DNA of 64,000 nucleotides from Symsagittifera roscoffensis (taxonomy: Eukaryota; Xenacoelomorpha; Acoela; Convolutidae), in the NCBI RefSeq assembly GCF_963678635.1, contig NC_087068.1:992001-1056000 (forward strand), read 5' to 3'. The position numbers were made by a program, and so were the translations under genes. Of this stretch, positions 37,801-52,800 are shown piece after piece. The notes beneath the pieces were generated by a model that was given only the letters and a program-made list of their open reading frames with translations, did not search any database and had not been told where the DNA came from. Every line of letters begins with the position of its first letter. Position 1 is the first letter of the stretch.

Positions 37801-40800
37801 GGATGCTTCCTTAAAAGAAATTGTTGAAAAATTTTGAAAAATCGAAGAACCAGAAACAACTTCTATTGTAACTAAAAGGAACATTTTTCAAGCAAACATA
37901 CTGAGCAATCAGAGTTTATGAAACAAAGCATTCAACATGACAGAACCCGCTACCGAATCAATTTGTTTTGGAAGAACAACAAAACGATGCCAAACGACTA
38001 CGTTATTGCCAAAGCCCAGCTTGAATGTCTACAACAACGACTAGAAAAGTACAAACCGTCAATGCAACTCTACGAACAATCTTTATCAACTGATATTGAT
38101 AAAGGTTAGGTGATACCAGTAACTTTCCTGTATTTGCCACCATTACGAATATGGTACCTACCGCACCATCCGGTTATAAATCCCCAGAATTCTGGTAAAG
38201 TTCGACGTATAACAAATGCTGCATCGAAATTCAAGGGCACTTCTCTCAATTCCTCTTGACCGGACCGGATCTACTTAATAACATGTTCGGTTTGCTAATA
38301 AAGTTCTGCTGATATAGAAGGCATGTATATGCAGATAGGCATAAAAGAAGACAATCAAAATAAGCTACGATTCTTGTGGCCGACTAACCAAGGAGTTAAG
38401 CAGTATCAGTATACGCGTCTAATCTTCGGAGCTAAAATCAACTAATTACCCTATTATTTTGTATGCAAAGGAACCTTCAATTCAACTTATAATCAAAAAT
38501 GCTCATTGTGAATGCATGCACCTTGGCAATGAATTTTTACGACATTACTTGCAACAAAGTTTCATAACTTTGGGTCTCAGAAAAGCTTTGAGACACTTTC
38601 GCCCCCACTGTTTCTTGTGCCGCCGCCTTCAACAGAAAAGTTTAAGCGTTTTCATGGCTGATCTAACTGCACAGCGCTTGAATGACCCGGAAACTAATCC
38701 ATATCCATTTAAGAACGTTGAGCTTGGCTACATCGGTTCATTCTTCGTTGCTGAAAAAACATATCACCGAAAAAAAACTAAATTTGTCTCTTTACTTGTT
38801 CAGCAACGCCTGTAATCCACCTGGAAACTATCACAGCATTTCGCATATTCATGGCACAACGGGTTTCTCCTAAACTGACTCTTTTGGATAACGCAGCATT
38901 TTTTGTCGCCGCACATAAAAAAATCATGAAACAACCCTTAAATATCAACAAAGACAAAATAGCAACCAAACTTCACCTCAAGTCAATCGACTGGCGTCTT
39001 AACCCACCATCTGCTCCTCATTTTGTGAGAGTGCTATGTGAGAACGTCTCGTTTTGATCATCAAACGAGTCTTTTTATTGAATCTAGGATCGGACAGACC
39101 CTCCAGGGATCTGTTACCAACTATTTTAGTAGAATGCGAAGGCCTCATCAACTCATGACTACTGACCCATGTAAATTGCGACATCAGTGACACATTATAA
39201 CGTACACCCAACCACTTTCTACTTGGCAGGCCAATCGTTTACGCTCCCGCAATTTCATTCTACGACCAAACAACTACCAACAAATTAAGCAAAAAATCCT
39301 GAAAGTTAACTAAGGACCGACTAGACAGCTTCTGGAAACGACTACTGAAAAAATATGCTCCAACACTGATCGAAAGAACCAAGCGGAACCAAAAAAGGGA
39401 AACCAGAGAAAGTTAACACCTCGTGTGGATCCTCGAAGACTTTACTCCACGAGGCATATGGCCACTGGGTAAGTTTGTTGAAATTTTTACCGGTACTGAT
39501 GGCATTGCGCGCACATGCGTAATCAAAACAGCGCTAGGAACACTTACTAGGCCTGCGGCGAAACTAGTATTAGTAGAATCAAAACCGGATTTTTAGACGT
39601 CACTAGCAAAATTAATACCAAGCCCTAACCCCTCTGGTCTCCGTAACTTATGCCCTCTCCGAGCATATTCAAGATGTGAATAATTAATAACTTTAATTAC
39701 TGGGGAAAGCGGTAAATTTCATTCATAATTAATAAATTTTTGGAGTGCAATCATAATTTTTTGATGATATAACAATTGACATCTTACAAGTTAACGAAGA
39801 TAATTTAAAACAGATATGAACAAAGAATCTTAAATACTCAAAACAAAACTTCTTCAGTAACTAGAGATGCTTCTGCAGGGACTATGTTTAAGAAAAATTC
39901 AACTCCATGATTTCGAAATTTTTTCTAGTTTGTTTTATCAAGTTTGTTTTATTAGTTTTAGTAACACCATATGGATACTAATACATATCTAAACGCACTT
40001 TTCTCAAATTGGAATGCCGCCGTTAGGGGCGGATTTATGGAGGGGGGGGGGGGCGGGGCGGACGCCCCCCTCTCCTTAGGGATTCTTCCTCCTGCCGACC
40101 CAAAGGCTCCCCCGTTGGTAGTTTTTTGGAAAAAAAACATTTTTGGCTGACTCACCCTAAAAACTTTTTGAAGGGGTCTGTGGCGCCAATAAGTATATAC
40201 TAACTCTGAGGCGGAGCGCGCGCCAAAAAAACGCGATTTTTATTGTCAACATTTTACAAAGAGTGCCCAAACACGGCGTAATTTTAGTGCTTTAGGAGAG
40301 CTCAGAAAAACAATTTGGTCGACCTAAAAAACAAAAGGTCGCCGAGAAATTTCTAGATCCTCCCCTGGTTGCCGTCATGGAAAATAGTGAACAAAAGTTG
40401 CTTAGAACATCAGCAATAATGAACATTATTCAACAAAAAGTTTACCGAAACCCAACCAAATTTTAAGCAATTATATCAAGAGAAAATTCTTATTTAAGCC
40501 AACAAAGTTAAGCCAGGGTATAATCTTAAAAATTTTTGCAAAAAAAACAAATTTGATAGATTTGTAGAATCGATCTTTTATAGATGTCGTGCTAGTAGCT
40601 TGATGCAAATTTAAAGACGTCACTAGATAAAAACAAGACGTAGGTTTGAAAACTATGAGGAAGACCGTATTTTGAAAGTTTTCAAGTTTAGACAAAATTC
40701 TCAATCAAATTCACATAATTGAGGTGATTTTGTAATTATTACCTTGCGGAGTAATCATGATTGCGTGATCATCATTCATAGGAATACTCATAATGTTTTC

Positions 40801-43800
40801 GTTTTTTTGGATCACGCTTATATCTTCACTTATTAGCCAATCATTTTAAATCAAAAGCACTGTCCTTTTTATTCGTTTAGGAGTGAAGGGAAGATTAAAA
40901 GGGAAAAGAAGTTCAGAAAATTAATTTGTCTGTAGAAAAACCTGTGGGAATGAGGCGAAACTTGCAGCTACTTTCATATTATTCAACAGTTTATGACTCT
41001 TACAATGTGCGTTCTCTTCCAGAAGTTGTTTGCAATCTGAAACACAATCACTCATTACGCATTATCTTAAAATGTGATTTTCAATTTTTTCGAAAGCTAA
41101 GTAAACCATTATATTTTAGTCATTATACTTGTTTTTACAATTCTCAATGTGTTTTTTTTCATCTCAGCGAGATTTGAGTAAAGTAAAGTAAAAAGTAAAG
41201 TAAAGTAAAAATGGCAAAGTATTACACAGAGTAATGAAATGAATGAGTGGAACTCACAGTGGAAGTAGATGTCCCAAGCGGCAATGTTGGTCAGAAAATC
41301 CAGCTTCGTATACGAGTTATCCCTAAAACGAGTCATGTCTTAAACTGATGCTAACCCATTGCAATTTTACTTCTTGATCATTTTTACGGCAAATTTTTTT
41401 GAAACCAAATTTTGAAAACTTTTTTCATTTTTTTGAAACTTTGTTCACAACAAATCCCAAAAATTGTTGCCCCCCCCTCACAATTTGACGTAGTCAAAAG
41501 TCAGAAAAACGATCAAAAAGGGTTAACTCCCCTGCACCCCTGAATTACCCTTGATCGTTCCTTAGACTGTTGGTAACTTACAGTGGATCATTTGTGCGGT
41601 TGCCTTGTGTGTGGTGGTTGTGTGCATTGTTGTTGTTTGTGTGTGGCATGTTGACCATGTTGTGGCTGCAGAGGGTGACCTTGGGGAATTGGTAGGAGGG
41701 GTCGGGCACCATCGACACACTCACTGTCTTCCCGAAGGAGAGGTACTGGGCCACCAGAGTGAACGACTGTTTCGAGAACAGAGCCGCACACACCATGAAC
41801 ACCAGCAGCCAGAACAGGGATCTACAACCAGAGGGTCTATTTACCAATGGCCCGATGCTTCTTTCCTTTCAGGGATTCCACAATTATTTATTTAATTTTG
41901 AAGGGAAGCGCGTGCCTAAAAAGGCAACTTTTTGTTCAAAACTTTCTAAAGCGTGCCCAAAAACGCAATTTTACCTGCTTTTTTTCAAATATTTGCAGAC
42001 TGTTTGGTCGAAATAAGTCTTTATATTGATCTGGGAAAAATTAGAAAACCAATTTGATCGAACTGAAAAGAAAGTTTGCAAAATTTTGAATATTTTTGAA
42101 AATTCGCCCTCTCCCCTCGAGAAAATCCACGATCAGCCCCTGTCGACAAATGATAGACTTTTGTTGTTTCCATCATTTTTAACTTATTCAGGGTTTTGTG
42201 CCCTCCTTCAGACATTGGGGCGTCTCTCGGAGTTTTTTCTACAACTCCCATTTTGGCCAAGCAAACCGGAAACTTTCCCAGGTTGCCCTTGCAAACTCTA
42301 TGACGTAGAACAACAACAAGTAAAAAAATCACCCCAAGAAGAAAAAAATTGGACAAATCCACTTCTCTTAGAAAGCCCGAAAAGCAAAAGCCTCAAATGA
42401 CCAGATCTTGAAAAAGACTTTTATTTGATTATGGCGCAGAATCAAACATTATTAATATTTATACATGGAATGAAATTCAAACTCTACATCCAAAATTTTC
42501 CCCTTCTAAAACTTCAAGTAAATTAGCCACTGCACAAGGTACAACCCTAATAAAATATGGGAAATTTCAATTATTTCTCATTCCAACTCGAACAATGCAA
42601 CAAAGCAAACTTTTACTTAAATTCAGAACGCTTCAAGCAAATATTTCACAAAATAGACATAAATATCATTGGAACCCCATTTGTTACTTACAATATCCCA
42701 ACCATAATAATCTTAAATAGCAAATTACACATCAAAGACAAATATACAAGACTAAGTAAAACATCTCTAACATTCTTCCAAAGATTGAATAAACAATCCC
42801 CTTTTTCTCAAATTTTTATCTTTTACATAACAAACAACGAAAGAAACTGAAACCACTATCAGGATATATCTATAATTTTTCTATTAGTCAGGTACAACAA
42901 TATAATACTGATCAAAACAAACAAAAACTAGTCTTATCTTGAATTCAAACCAAATCAAATTTAATTCTTAGAGTAACGATTTCATCTATCAATTACGCTA
43001 ATGATACAAACACAGATGTGATATCCCTTCATGTGTAAAACAATTCACCATATAAAATTACACTGCTTTTAGGACTTTAAGGATATTGCCAAACAAATGC
43101 AACATTTCACCCTACACAAGAAAGAGCATTGAAAATTAAGAATTTTTTGAAATTACTAACTATTTGTCAATCAACAATTCTTAATGAAGAACTATCTATT
43201 AATAAAATTACCAATGACTCAAAAACATGGATTATTTCACAAAAACCCTCTATTTTAAGCCAACATTTCAAATCTCAATAAATACAAATGAGCAACTAAA
43301 CATTTTTTAACAATGTTCAACTTTCAACAATCTCCAATCAATCAGCAAGGACTTGAACGTTTAGCAGAATTATTTTGAAGAAACCTCATCACTTATCCCA
43401 TATCTAAAATTTATGTTGGAAAAACACATCCACCACTACATTATCCGCTTTAAACTGACGCAGTCTTCAAAAAATTATGAGCAAGTAAAGTACCAACTCA
43501 CTAACACGATAAAATAAACGGACTCCTAGACATCCTTGAACATATATGAAACTATCTCACCAGTAAACAAAGAACAACAACCAAAAGCAATTACCTTCAT
43601 CAACCCCGTAATTATTCTTGCTAAAAACGAATCATTAAAAAAGTTCTAGATGCAAGATACCTCATTGCCCTAATTGATGAATCAAAATGCAATTGGCCTA
43701 TAGATACAATACAAGTAATACTCAAAAAGATATATCGACAGTACTATACCACTGCTGACATGAACACTTCATACAACCAAATGCTATTAGATGAACACTC

Positions 43801-46800
43801 CCATCGACTAACACAATTCGTTATTGATATCAACGATACGAATTTAATAGACTGTTCTATGGTATATCCATAGGACCAGCAGCTTTTTCAGAATTTATGA
43901 GTAAAAATTTTAGGCCACCCATTCATAGCAAAAAGTAAAAACATACTTGGATGATGTCTTCATACAATCGTAAACAAAACAAGAGATGCTTAAAGTATTA
44001 ATGAAATATCACCAAATCTTATTTAAAGAAAACATGAAAGCAGCCCCAGATAAATCACATTCTTTGCTTACTCGTGTAAAATTCCTTGGACACATTATTG
44101 AAGGCACCACAATTGCACCTTAAAAATCACAAATAGATGCTATATTAAAACTCCAACTAACATCTAATAAAAATAAAAATGAAGAATTTCTTGGAATTTT
44201 AAACTTCTTGATTAAATACGTTTATAAAATGAAATTACATCTAAAATCATTTTGTAATTTTCTCCGACTACAAAAGAATTTTGAATGGAAATTAGAACAT
44301 CAAAAAAGCTTTGACGAAATAAAAAACTCTCCTCACAGAACAAATCTCAAACACAATTCCAGACCCAGATCAACCATTCTACGCTATGTGCGATGCATCC
44401 AACTTTGGAGTCGGAGCAGCAATTTTACAAGCACATAAAGATACAAATAAAATGACCTTACATCAGCAAAGTCATGATTTTGTACACAAGCAGATCTTAG
44501 ACTCTCTACCCTTATCAGAGATTGAACAGTTATAAAATTTACATTAACAGAATATGAATTCTCAATCTTTGGATCAAAACATCCAACAGCTATTTTCACA
44601 AACCATCAGCCAATAATTTTCCTTTTTACACAAAAATTAAATGCCAACCACAGAGTTTATAGATTAGTCAACTTATCTTAGTAAAATTTCTAAACTTATA
44701 TATAGTTTGGACAGCGGGCAAAAACCTTGCTTCACCAGATACCCTTAGTCGAAACACACCACCTGAACTAGTAACGCAAAAGACAAAACATCAGCACGAT
44801 TTCAATGTATATACGCAGTAAAAAATTTACTCTGATTCTACACAAAAAACAATATTTTAGAGCACTTTCTCTTATATCTTTAATGTCAAAAAAACCACTA
44901 CGAACTAAATTCAAGGAAAAAAACTTTTTGTTTTTTTTTCAAGGCGAACCAAACTTGGTAATTGAACCCATAGTCATTTCATCAGACATCTTTTTATCAT
45001 TGCCCGAAACTCTTTCACTTCCATCAACACACTCAGCAACAGGTCAAACACTAACAACTACATTTCCCACAACCCTCCCAAATCACCTAGACGACAGATA
45101 TCGTGAACTTCAAGGTACAAGTATACCTGTACGATTAGATTGGAACACTGTGTAGCATCCCCTCCACTTTTTGGCGGACACCTCGATAGTAATCAAATAC
45201 ATAATTGGGCACTTAATGGACTACAATACAGATGCAATTATCATAAAGACATACAAGAACATAATATGCAAGTCCTTACCCAACATAATTTAACTCTTAA
45301 TCTTGAAATCACTGTAAAATTAAATAGTTTAGTACTTCATATATTACCATTTCCTCCACCAAACATAACGGCTCAATCTTTAACCCCTCAATTTTTCACA
45401 ACATAACTCATCTACGAGTACGATCGATACACAAAAAAAAACAATAGACTTTATAATATTTTTAAATCCCTTTTCAGGATTATCATACACATGTATCTTT
45501 TAATAGCATTTCTAATAGAAACCCTTTCCCCTCTGCTATATAAGCCACACCTTATCAAAATCTACCCCAGAACAGGACCACAAGACCTCCTTGTTACACA
45601 TTATGACTGTGAAGAAAAATATTCAAGTAACACATTGCGAATCGGAACCACAAGTCATCGAATCAACAACTATAGTAGCTACAGTTTACTCAAAAGCACG
45701 AGCTACAATTGTAACAGAAGCTGAATTTACAGCAAATTTTTTAGAAAAAAATACATTGTTCACAAACTTTAAACAGCAATAAAAATAGACTCGACCATGA
45801 ATCCCATTATCAAAAAAAAATCAAAAAACTTTTAAATCTCATTCATCAGGATTGCAAAAACGAATTACAACGTTTAAAACTCGTCACAAAAAAGTCACAA
45901 ATCGTAACTTAGTTAATTTATAGTTTTTTCCAGACTCTGCACACCAAGCACAAACGATATCAAGGTCATATTAAATTAGATGATAAATCCCTATCATAGC
46001 GCACACTGACGTTCAACAAATGTCTTACATGATAAAAACTTGATACCACATACCGGAATCAATAATCCATCAAGCTGAAAAGCAGACAGTAAAAACAAAG
46101 GCTACCAAGAAATAATGTTTTTTGGTTGGATTTTTCAATTAGAAAAACTACCACTAACACGAGATTTAGAAGACGATACCATATTGTATCAAGGTTTACG
46201 CTTATCTTAAAAAATAATCAAGAATAATGCGACCTGACTACACGAACACAGGTAACTATAGTTTGGTTCCCTGAAGACACATGTACCACGTTTCAAGTAA
46301 CTAAGTTTCACGCAAGATTGATAAAGTTTCACCAAAAATACTTTATAGAATCTGTACCTTTCAACAAAAATCAATTCTATGCGCATTAGATCAAACCCAC
46401 AAAAAACATAGATGAAAAACAAAACAAATTAACACGCCTACATATTTACCATGAAATAGAAGTATGTAAGAATCCCAATCCACTTTTCATAACAAAATAT
46501 TCAGAATCATGACAAACGTTTTGATATGAAAACAGGTAAATTAATTACTGACCCAGCACACCCGTATCAAAATCGAGACAAGGGAAATTTCTACAACCCA
46601 GTAACATTTTATAAAAATGCTGGAAAGACTGGCGGAAATCTTCACCCAGAAGATAAAAATAATACACGACTACAGGAACTTTCACTAATGAGTAGCGCCT
46701 ATTTTGGTGCAATCTTTTTTGATATATATCTTGATATGAAATTGAACTAGACAAAAAAACTAAAATTTTTTAGGAAATGTCACTCTCTGAATTAGAAACG

Positions 46801-49800
46801 CTTCATCATTTATGTGAACTAGACAGAACACAAATACTGCAACCACTTGGTTTAGCAGTACTTAAATACACTACGCAGGATACTTATTATTAGGCAACCG
46901 CTCTAACTTCGGAAAGAGACATTCACTGGTCGCATGAAATGATGTTAAAAACCAAACTAACCCACACGTACACAGATTATAAATTTATACAAAAACATTA
47001 TATCAGAAACATACCAGCCCGTAACTCACAACATCGTTTTATGTTTATCAATTCTAAATACACCTCAATATTTTTCATAAATTCTAACTGTTGTATTAAA
47101 TCTACTAAATTACACGGCAACCTCCGTAATTATAGTCCCGAAAGACGGCCAACAGTCCACTGTTCACTAACCAGCACTTTTTCATTGATGACCCTCGCCA
47201 ATTATTAATTTCCAACAATTATGTACAGCCAAATGAAATAAACCTACTCGAGCACATTCATAATACTAAATTTAATCAGAAGCTTTATAATCTAATCCAA
47301 AACAAAAATCATGAAATTTCACCACCTACCGAAGAAGTAAAAATTATCAAAACGCTTGAACTTTTTTTGAATTCTGCTTCGTATTGAAAACGTAATCCGC
47401 ATGCTCGTCAAGCTTATCATAATATCCGACACGATAAAAACTAACTCTTTTTATAATTTTTTCTAATTTCAATCAAAAAAAAAGTAATATTTTAATAAAA
47501 TGCAAATAAATTACAAGCAACTAGCCTTTTTGTGTGCTTCTTTTATAACTCATTATTTGTCATTTACTCGACCACATTTCAAACACTCTTTCCACCAAAT
47601 TCCGCAACTCGCCCACGCAGAATTGTTCAATAAATAAATTTCAAATTTCAATAATAATTGATAACAACTCTAACTTGTTTTCATGGTTTTCAAACGTTCT
47701 TTTAACCCGGTTCGAAGGAAGTATAAGTAAGCTTAAGCTAACCAACGCAGCTTACTAAGACTACAAAACGAACCGCATGTATAAGAAAGTCGCAAGGCAC
47801 TCAGATCAGATAAAACCCAGATTAAAACTGGAAAAATTATTCGTTTGAAATCGACTTTCAAGTTTTATTGAAACCACTTGAAACACTAAAAAATTAAAAC
47901 AAAAACCCAAAACACAACTATCTGTTTTTGATAACAGGACACACTCAGAAACAAAAAAGAGAAAAAAAAAACTGATAAAAAAAACGAAAAGTTGAACACA
48001 AAAAGAGACTCTGCTCAAAGAGACAGTAAAATTACACTCTCGTCTGGCCTAACCGACCAAAACACGATATCGCTCGAAGTACATGTGCGCATCATGTGAT
48101 ACGAGCCCGATCCGCTATTTCGAGGGTGAGCAATTCTTTAAAAAAACTGAAACTAAAAAAAATGTTTTTGCAAAATTCAATAAAAAAACATCATTACTAA
48201 AACTGATCTCACTAACAAGATATAGATTTATTATGCAAGGTAAAAAGATTTCTTAGAGAAAACGGATTGAGCAGCAAAGCGAGATGAACACTCGACGACA
48301 TTTTAACTCTGGAATGGCAAATCTATTGGTTCGTTGCCGTAGTCTCAACCCTTACAGGATTTAAAGTATAGACCCAACATTGCAACAAAGGAACTCATTG
48401 AAGAAAAACAATGGCCGACTCGATGATGAGTTGACATACAGATCCTATTCACTTGGCGCTTCACACGGAAAGGTCAAACTTCATCTTGCAAGTAGTCTCG
48501 CTCTAGCTTAACAAAATCGACTCATCATTGCATCAATCTGAAATCTTGACAAGATCACTCAAGACGATCTAGGATAAAACGAGACCCTTTTCTGGAACAC
48601 GGACAACTGCCCTTCTTCTCTCCAGGAAGACAACTACATCTCTTCCTTTTTCAAGCAGTCACTGCTTCAAAAGAACAAGACTCCAAAAAAAACTAAGAAA
48701 TCTCCCCATCCATCCTTCAATACAATAAATAATCAGAAACCTAAAAACTCTCTAAACCTCGGATGAGTGGAATCAGTTTAAAACTAGTATTTAAAACCAA
48801 TTATATTTTTGATAAAACAATCTCTATAAAATATTTCTTACTAACCAATCGTGATCCATATTTAACACTGACGCAGTATATATTTACCTGTAGTTTCAGC
48901 ACCAGAATAATTTAAATCTAATTTAGACTACAGTTTTTCTCCTTTGGAATAAAAGCCAGTTACCTAACCCGCAAATACCAGTATACATTAGATCTACTGA
49001 GACTGAGAGATATGTGAGTAAGAGTAAGATCGGTGTTAGACTAAGAAGTTTCAGGTGTAACTTATCTGAATTTACTGAATGAGTAAGCTACTCCAGGCAT
49101 AAACTCAAATGCCCGCCAAAAACATTTTTTTATTGAACTTTGAAAAATTCCCAAAAAATCCCAAAAACAGTTTTTTTTTCAAACATTCGCCTGTAGATCA
49201 GATAATTTTGCTTAAATGGTCTTTTTGGTGTGCCAGGAGAAGCCAGAAAACTTTTTTTATTGAACTAAGAATAATTGACAACAAAATTCAAATTTTCATG
49301 GAGATTTGCCCCTCTAATATATTCGCCCCGAATCTTACATCTGCTCCTGCACAAAATCTGAATGAAATTGAAAATACCCAATAAACGCCAATTAAATACC
49401 CAATAAAGTTTTTCCCTAGTAAAACACAAATAATGTCTTCTTCCGGTTGAAAAAAAACTGAAAAGACCTTAGTGAGAACAAATCATTTTGACTTGAGCTC
49501 TCCTGCTTAGTAAAATCGATTATTTTACCCTAAATTGCTTCAGGTAAAGTCATTCTCTAGCTCAGGTATGTTGTCATAAAAGTGAAGCCTGCACTGGTAT
49601 CCTGAAATAGCTGAGCTAGAGAACCGTGTTGTCTGAAATAGTTCTGAGTATAAAATAGTTTTGAAACGCTCAGCAAAAGTAGCTGTAACAAAAATATTTT
49701 GAAGAACCCCTAAAATCAATTCAGACGATTTGACAACAGTAGACACAACGTTTTATTCAGAACAAAACTCAAGACATTACTGGTCGCTCTTGATTTCAAT

Positions 49801-52800
49801 TTGAATCAATGTTTTCATCACTGAGGAAACCCATGAACGCATTGGAGTGGGTATTTCTTGATTTGGCGTGTTTTCAGTTTTTGATTCTCGAAATAGATTT
49901 TTTGAACATTTTTGCATTATGCCCTCGTCAAACTTCCTTTCAAATAGGGTAATGAATACTTAAACGGTTTAATTATACACGAGTTAATTGGAAAGGATAT
50001 ATGAGCCCAAATTCCTTCCTATTGTTATGGGAGCTTGATGGGGTTATGGCTGGCGTTGAATTTATAAAGGGCCTCTTCATTGCGAATTGATTCAAAGTCA
50101 CAAAACTGTTTTTCCCTTGAGAATTTAGCAAAGGATTTTCTGTTCCTATTATTGGAAAAGTGTACGTCATGGGAGTTCAGGGTAACAATATAGAGGTTGA
50201 TGGTAACAATTAGACTGTCTAATTGAAAAAACTATATCTGAAGAGTAGCTCTCTGCGAAGTAGTGAATTTAGGGGGAAAAGATCCTCTAACTACCGAAAG
50301 TGTCCGCCTTTGGTACTTCTTTGCTGCCTCTCCATTTTTGACTGAACGGTTCTAAAGGCACCTGTGGCGCCAATGTACACGAATTTTGAGGGCTAGTGTG
50401 CATAAAAAAAACGTGCTTTTTTGCGGCGAAAACTTCCAAAAGGTGGTGACCAAAACGGCATGTTTTTGATACGTTTTTTTTAAACTTTCTACTGCAGCGT
50501 AAGTTTTTTAATGCCGCGCAAAAAAAAGGGTTTTAAGTTTTTCGGACAGATCGGGAAATCAAGTTGGTCGCCTTGAAATAGAGACTAGAAAATATTTAGT
50601 TTTTTGCGAAAAGTCCGCTCCTAAGAAAATATCTGATCTTTATTTTCCTAAGAGTACAGTGCTGATTTAAATTAACCGGACAAAACGCGTTAAACTTGAA
50701 ATTTAAAACCCGTTTTTCTCAAATTGGGTTGAGTTTAGGTGAAAACTTATGAAGACAAAACTTGCTTAAAATTTTAGCAGAATTAATATGGTTTAATTTA
50801 TTTTGCGAAATTCGGGCCCGAAATTTTGCCCCAAAAATGGGTCATTTTGGTTTTTCTTAGTCAATCAAAAATTACGCTGAAATTACCCAGTCGATCACAA
50901 ACATAATTATATCAAAGTGAGCCCCTCACGTAGCCCAACAAACTTTAAGAAGGGTATAATCTCCAAAAAAGAATTGCAAAAGGTTTTTTTGAGTACATAA
51001 TTCACAAACGCCTATCGTACATTTTTCATATATGGGAATTGTATGACAACTATTTTTTCCTTAAAAAATGTTCGAAATGTTCGGCACTCATAAGCGGAGA
51101 TTTAAACTGTCTCAGAATTCAATTGGGGCATGCTATTCAATTGGGGCAAAAAAGTTCGAAATATTTATGCATGGCGAAATTTTTGAGGAGTTTCAAAATT
51201 CCTAATTTAGCCAACTTGGAATAATTGAATTGCTATACACTGCGTAATTATAATATGCGTAAGATGAAAGTTAATGCGTTTTACACTGAATTGAGGCCAG
51301 CAATTTAATCCTATTTTCACAGAACGAGACGCGAAACACACCTTTAAAATTTAAAAATCGCAAAATAGGTACAATAAGTTCCTTTTGTTTATTTAGGGGC
51401 AGAGAAAAAACAAGACTGCTTGTATCATGGCGAGGCCTCGAATGTTCCAATTGCTTTTTGAGGTCTATGGAGCAGTAATAACAGGAGAAAAAAATAATTA
51501 AAAAATGAAAATTTTTGAAAAAAGCGATTTTTAGTGAAAATCATCCCCACACACGCCATAATTGATATGAAGTGACAAGTTTTGCTCCTAGTAACAAATC
51601 AAATATGGCAAATAAGCTTTCTTTAACCAATTTGGAACGATTTCTAACACGGACCAAATCGCCGCTTACGGTTATTAGCGCGAAATAAATCGCGCGTTAA
51701 TTGTCCCAAATTGGCCAAAATGACATTTTAAACCCCCATATCATTACAAAAATGATCACAGCTAAAATATCTTTTCAAATGTAAGCTCACAACAACAATA
51801 CATGTTGAATGCTACAAAAAAACGTCAAAAATGTTTATTTAAAAAGTCGAAATTGGTCTGAAGAAAAAAAACCGGAACAACAAGTATCTTTAAAAAATCG
51901 GAAAGTCGGAACACCAAATTTGTTTGAATTACTTAATGGAAATTGAGTATCGTTTTTGTGCAATTAGCTTGGATATCTCGGATTTAGTTACAAGTCGGTC
52001 GTACTGGGTCTCTAGACACGAAATTGTAATGAAATTGATGGACTGATATAGTTGAAGCTTACATCAGTCCATCAATTTCATTATAAATTCGTGTCTATAG
52101 AATCAGTACGACCAATTGAAACTTCGAATGTGTGCAAATTAATTGCACAAATCCGATAAATACCATAACATCTACATTCAAGAACAACCGTTATTTTTGA
52201 CAAATTGCCAAATTCAACACACATTCTGTCTCAAAAGATACAGTGCCAACACAAAAACACGATACAACAGGACACCGATTGGTTTCCCAGTTTTGATAAT
52301 TTTTCTATTGAAACAATTGGGATCGAATTTTTTGCCACTTCCTGTGACCAAACTCGAGTGAAATTTCTTAAGCGATACTGAAACTATTACAACGTTAAGT
52401 TCTAACAAGACTGCTCGTATCAGGGCGAAGCCCTGAATGTTTCAACTGCCTGATAACGTGTATGGAGCAGTAATAATATTTTAAAAAATGAATGTAAAAG
52501 ATAGAATGAAAAAAAATGTATAACGAGATTTTTTGTGAAAATCATCCCCACAAACGCCATATTTGATGTGAAGTGACAGGTTTTGCTCCTATTAACAAAT
52601 CAAATATGGCAAATAAGCTTCGTTCAACCAATTTGGAACGATTTATAAGACGCATTAAGTCTCCGCTGACGCTTCAATAGCGCGTAATATATCGCGCGTT
52701 AATTGTCCCAAATTGGCTAAAATTACGATCTTTAAACCCCCAGAACTTAGCGAAAAATGATCTTAGGTGAAATATATTTTCAAATTTAAGTTCATAACAA

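Noticed and set aside
41605-41895. Plus-strand frame over the TM1 region
   Set aside because: It is the shadow of DEG/ENaC exon 2 on the other strand.
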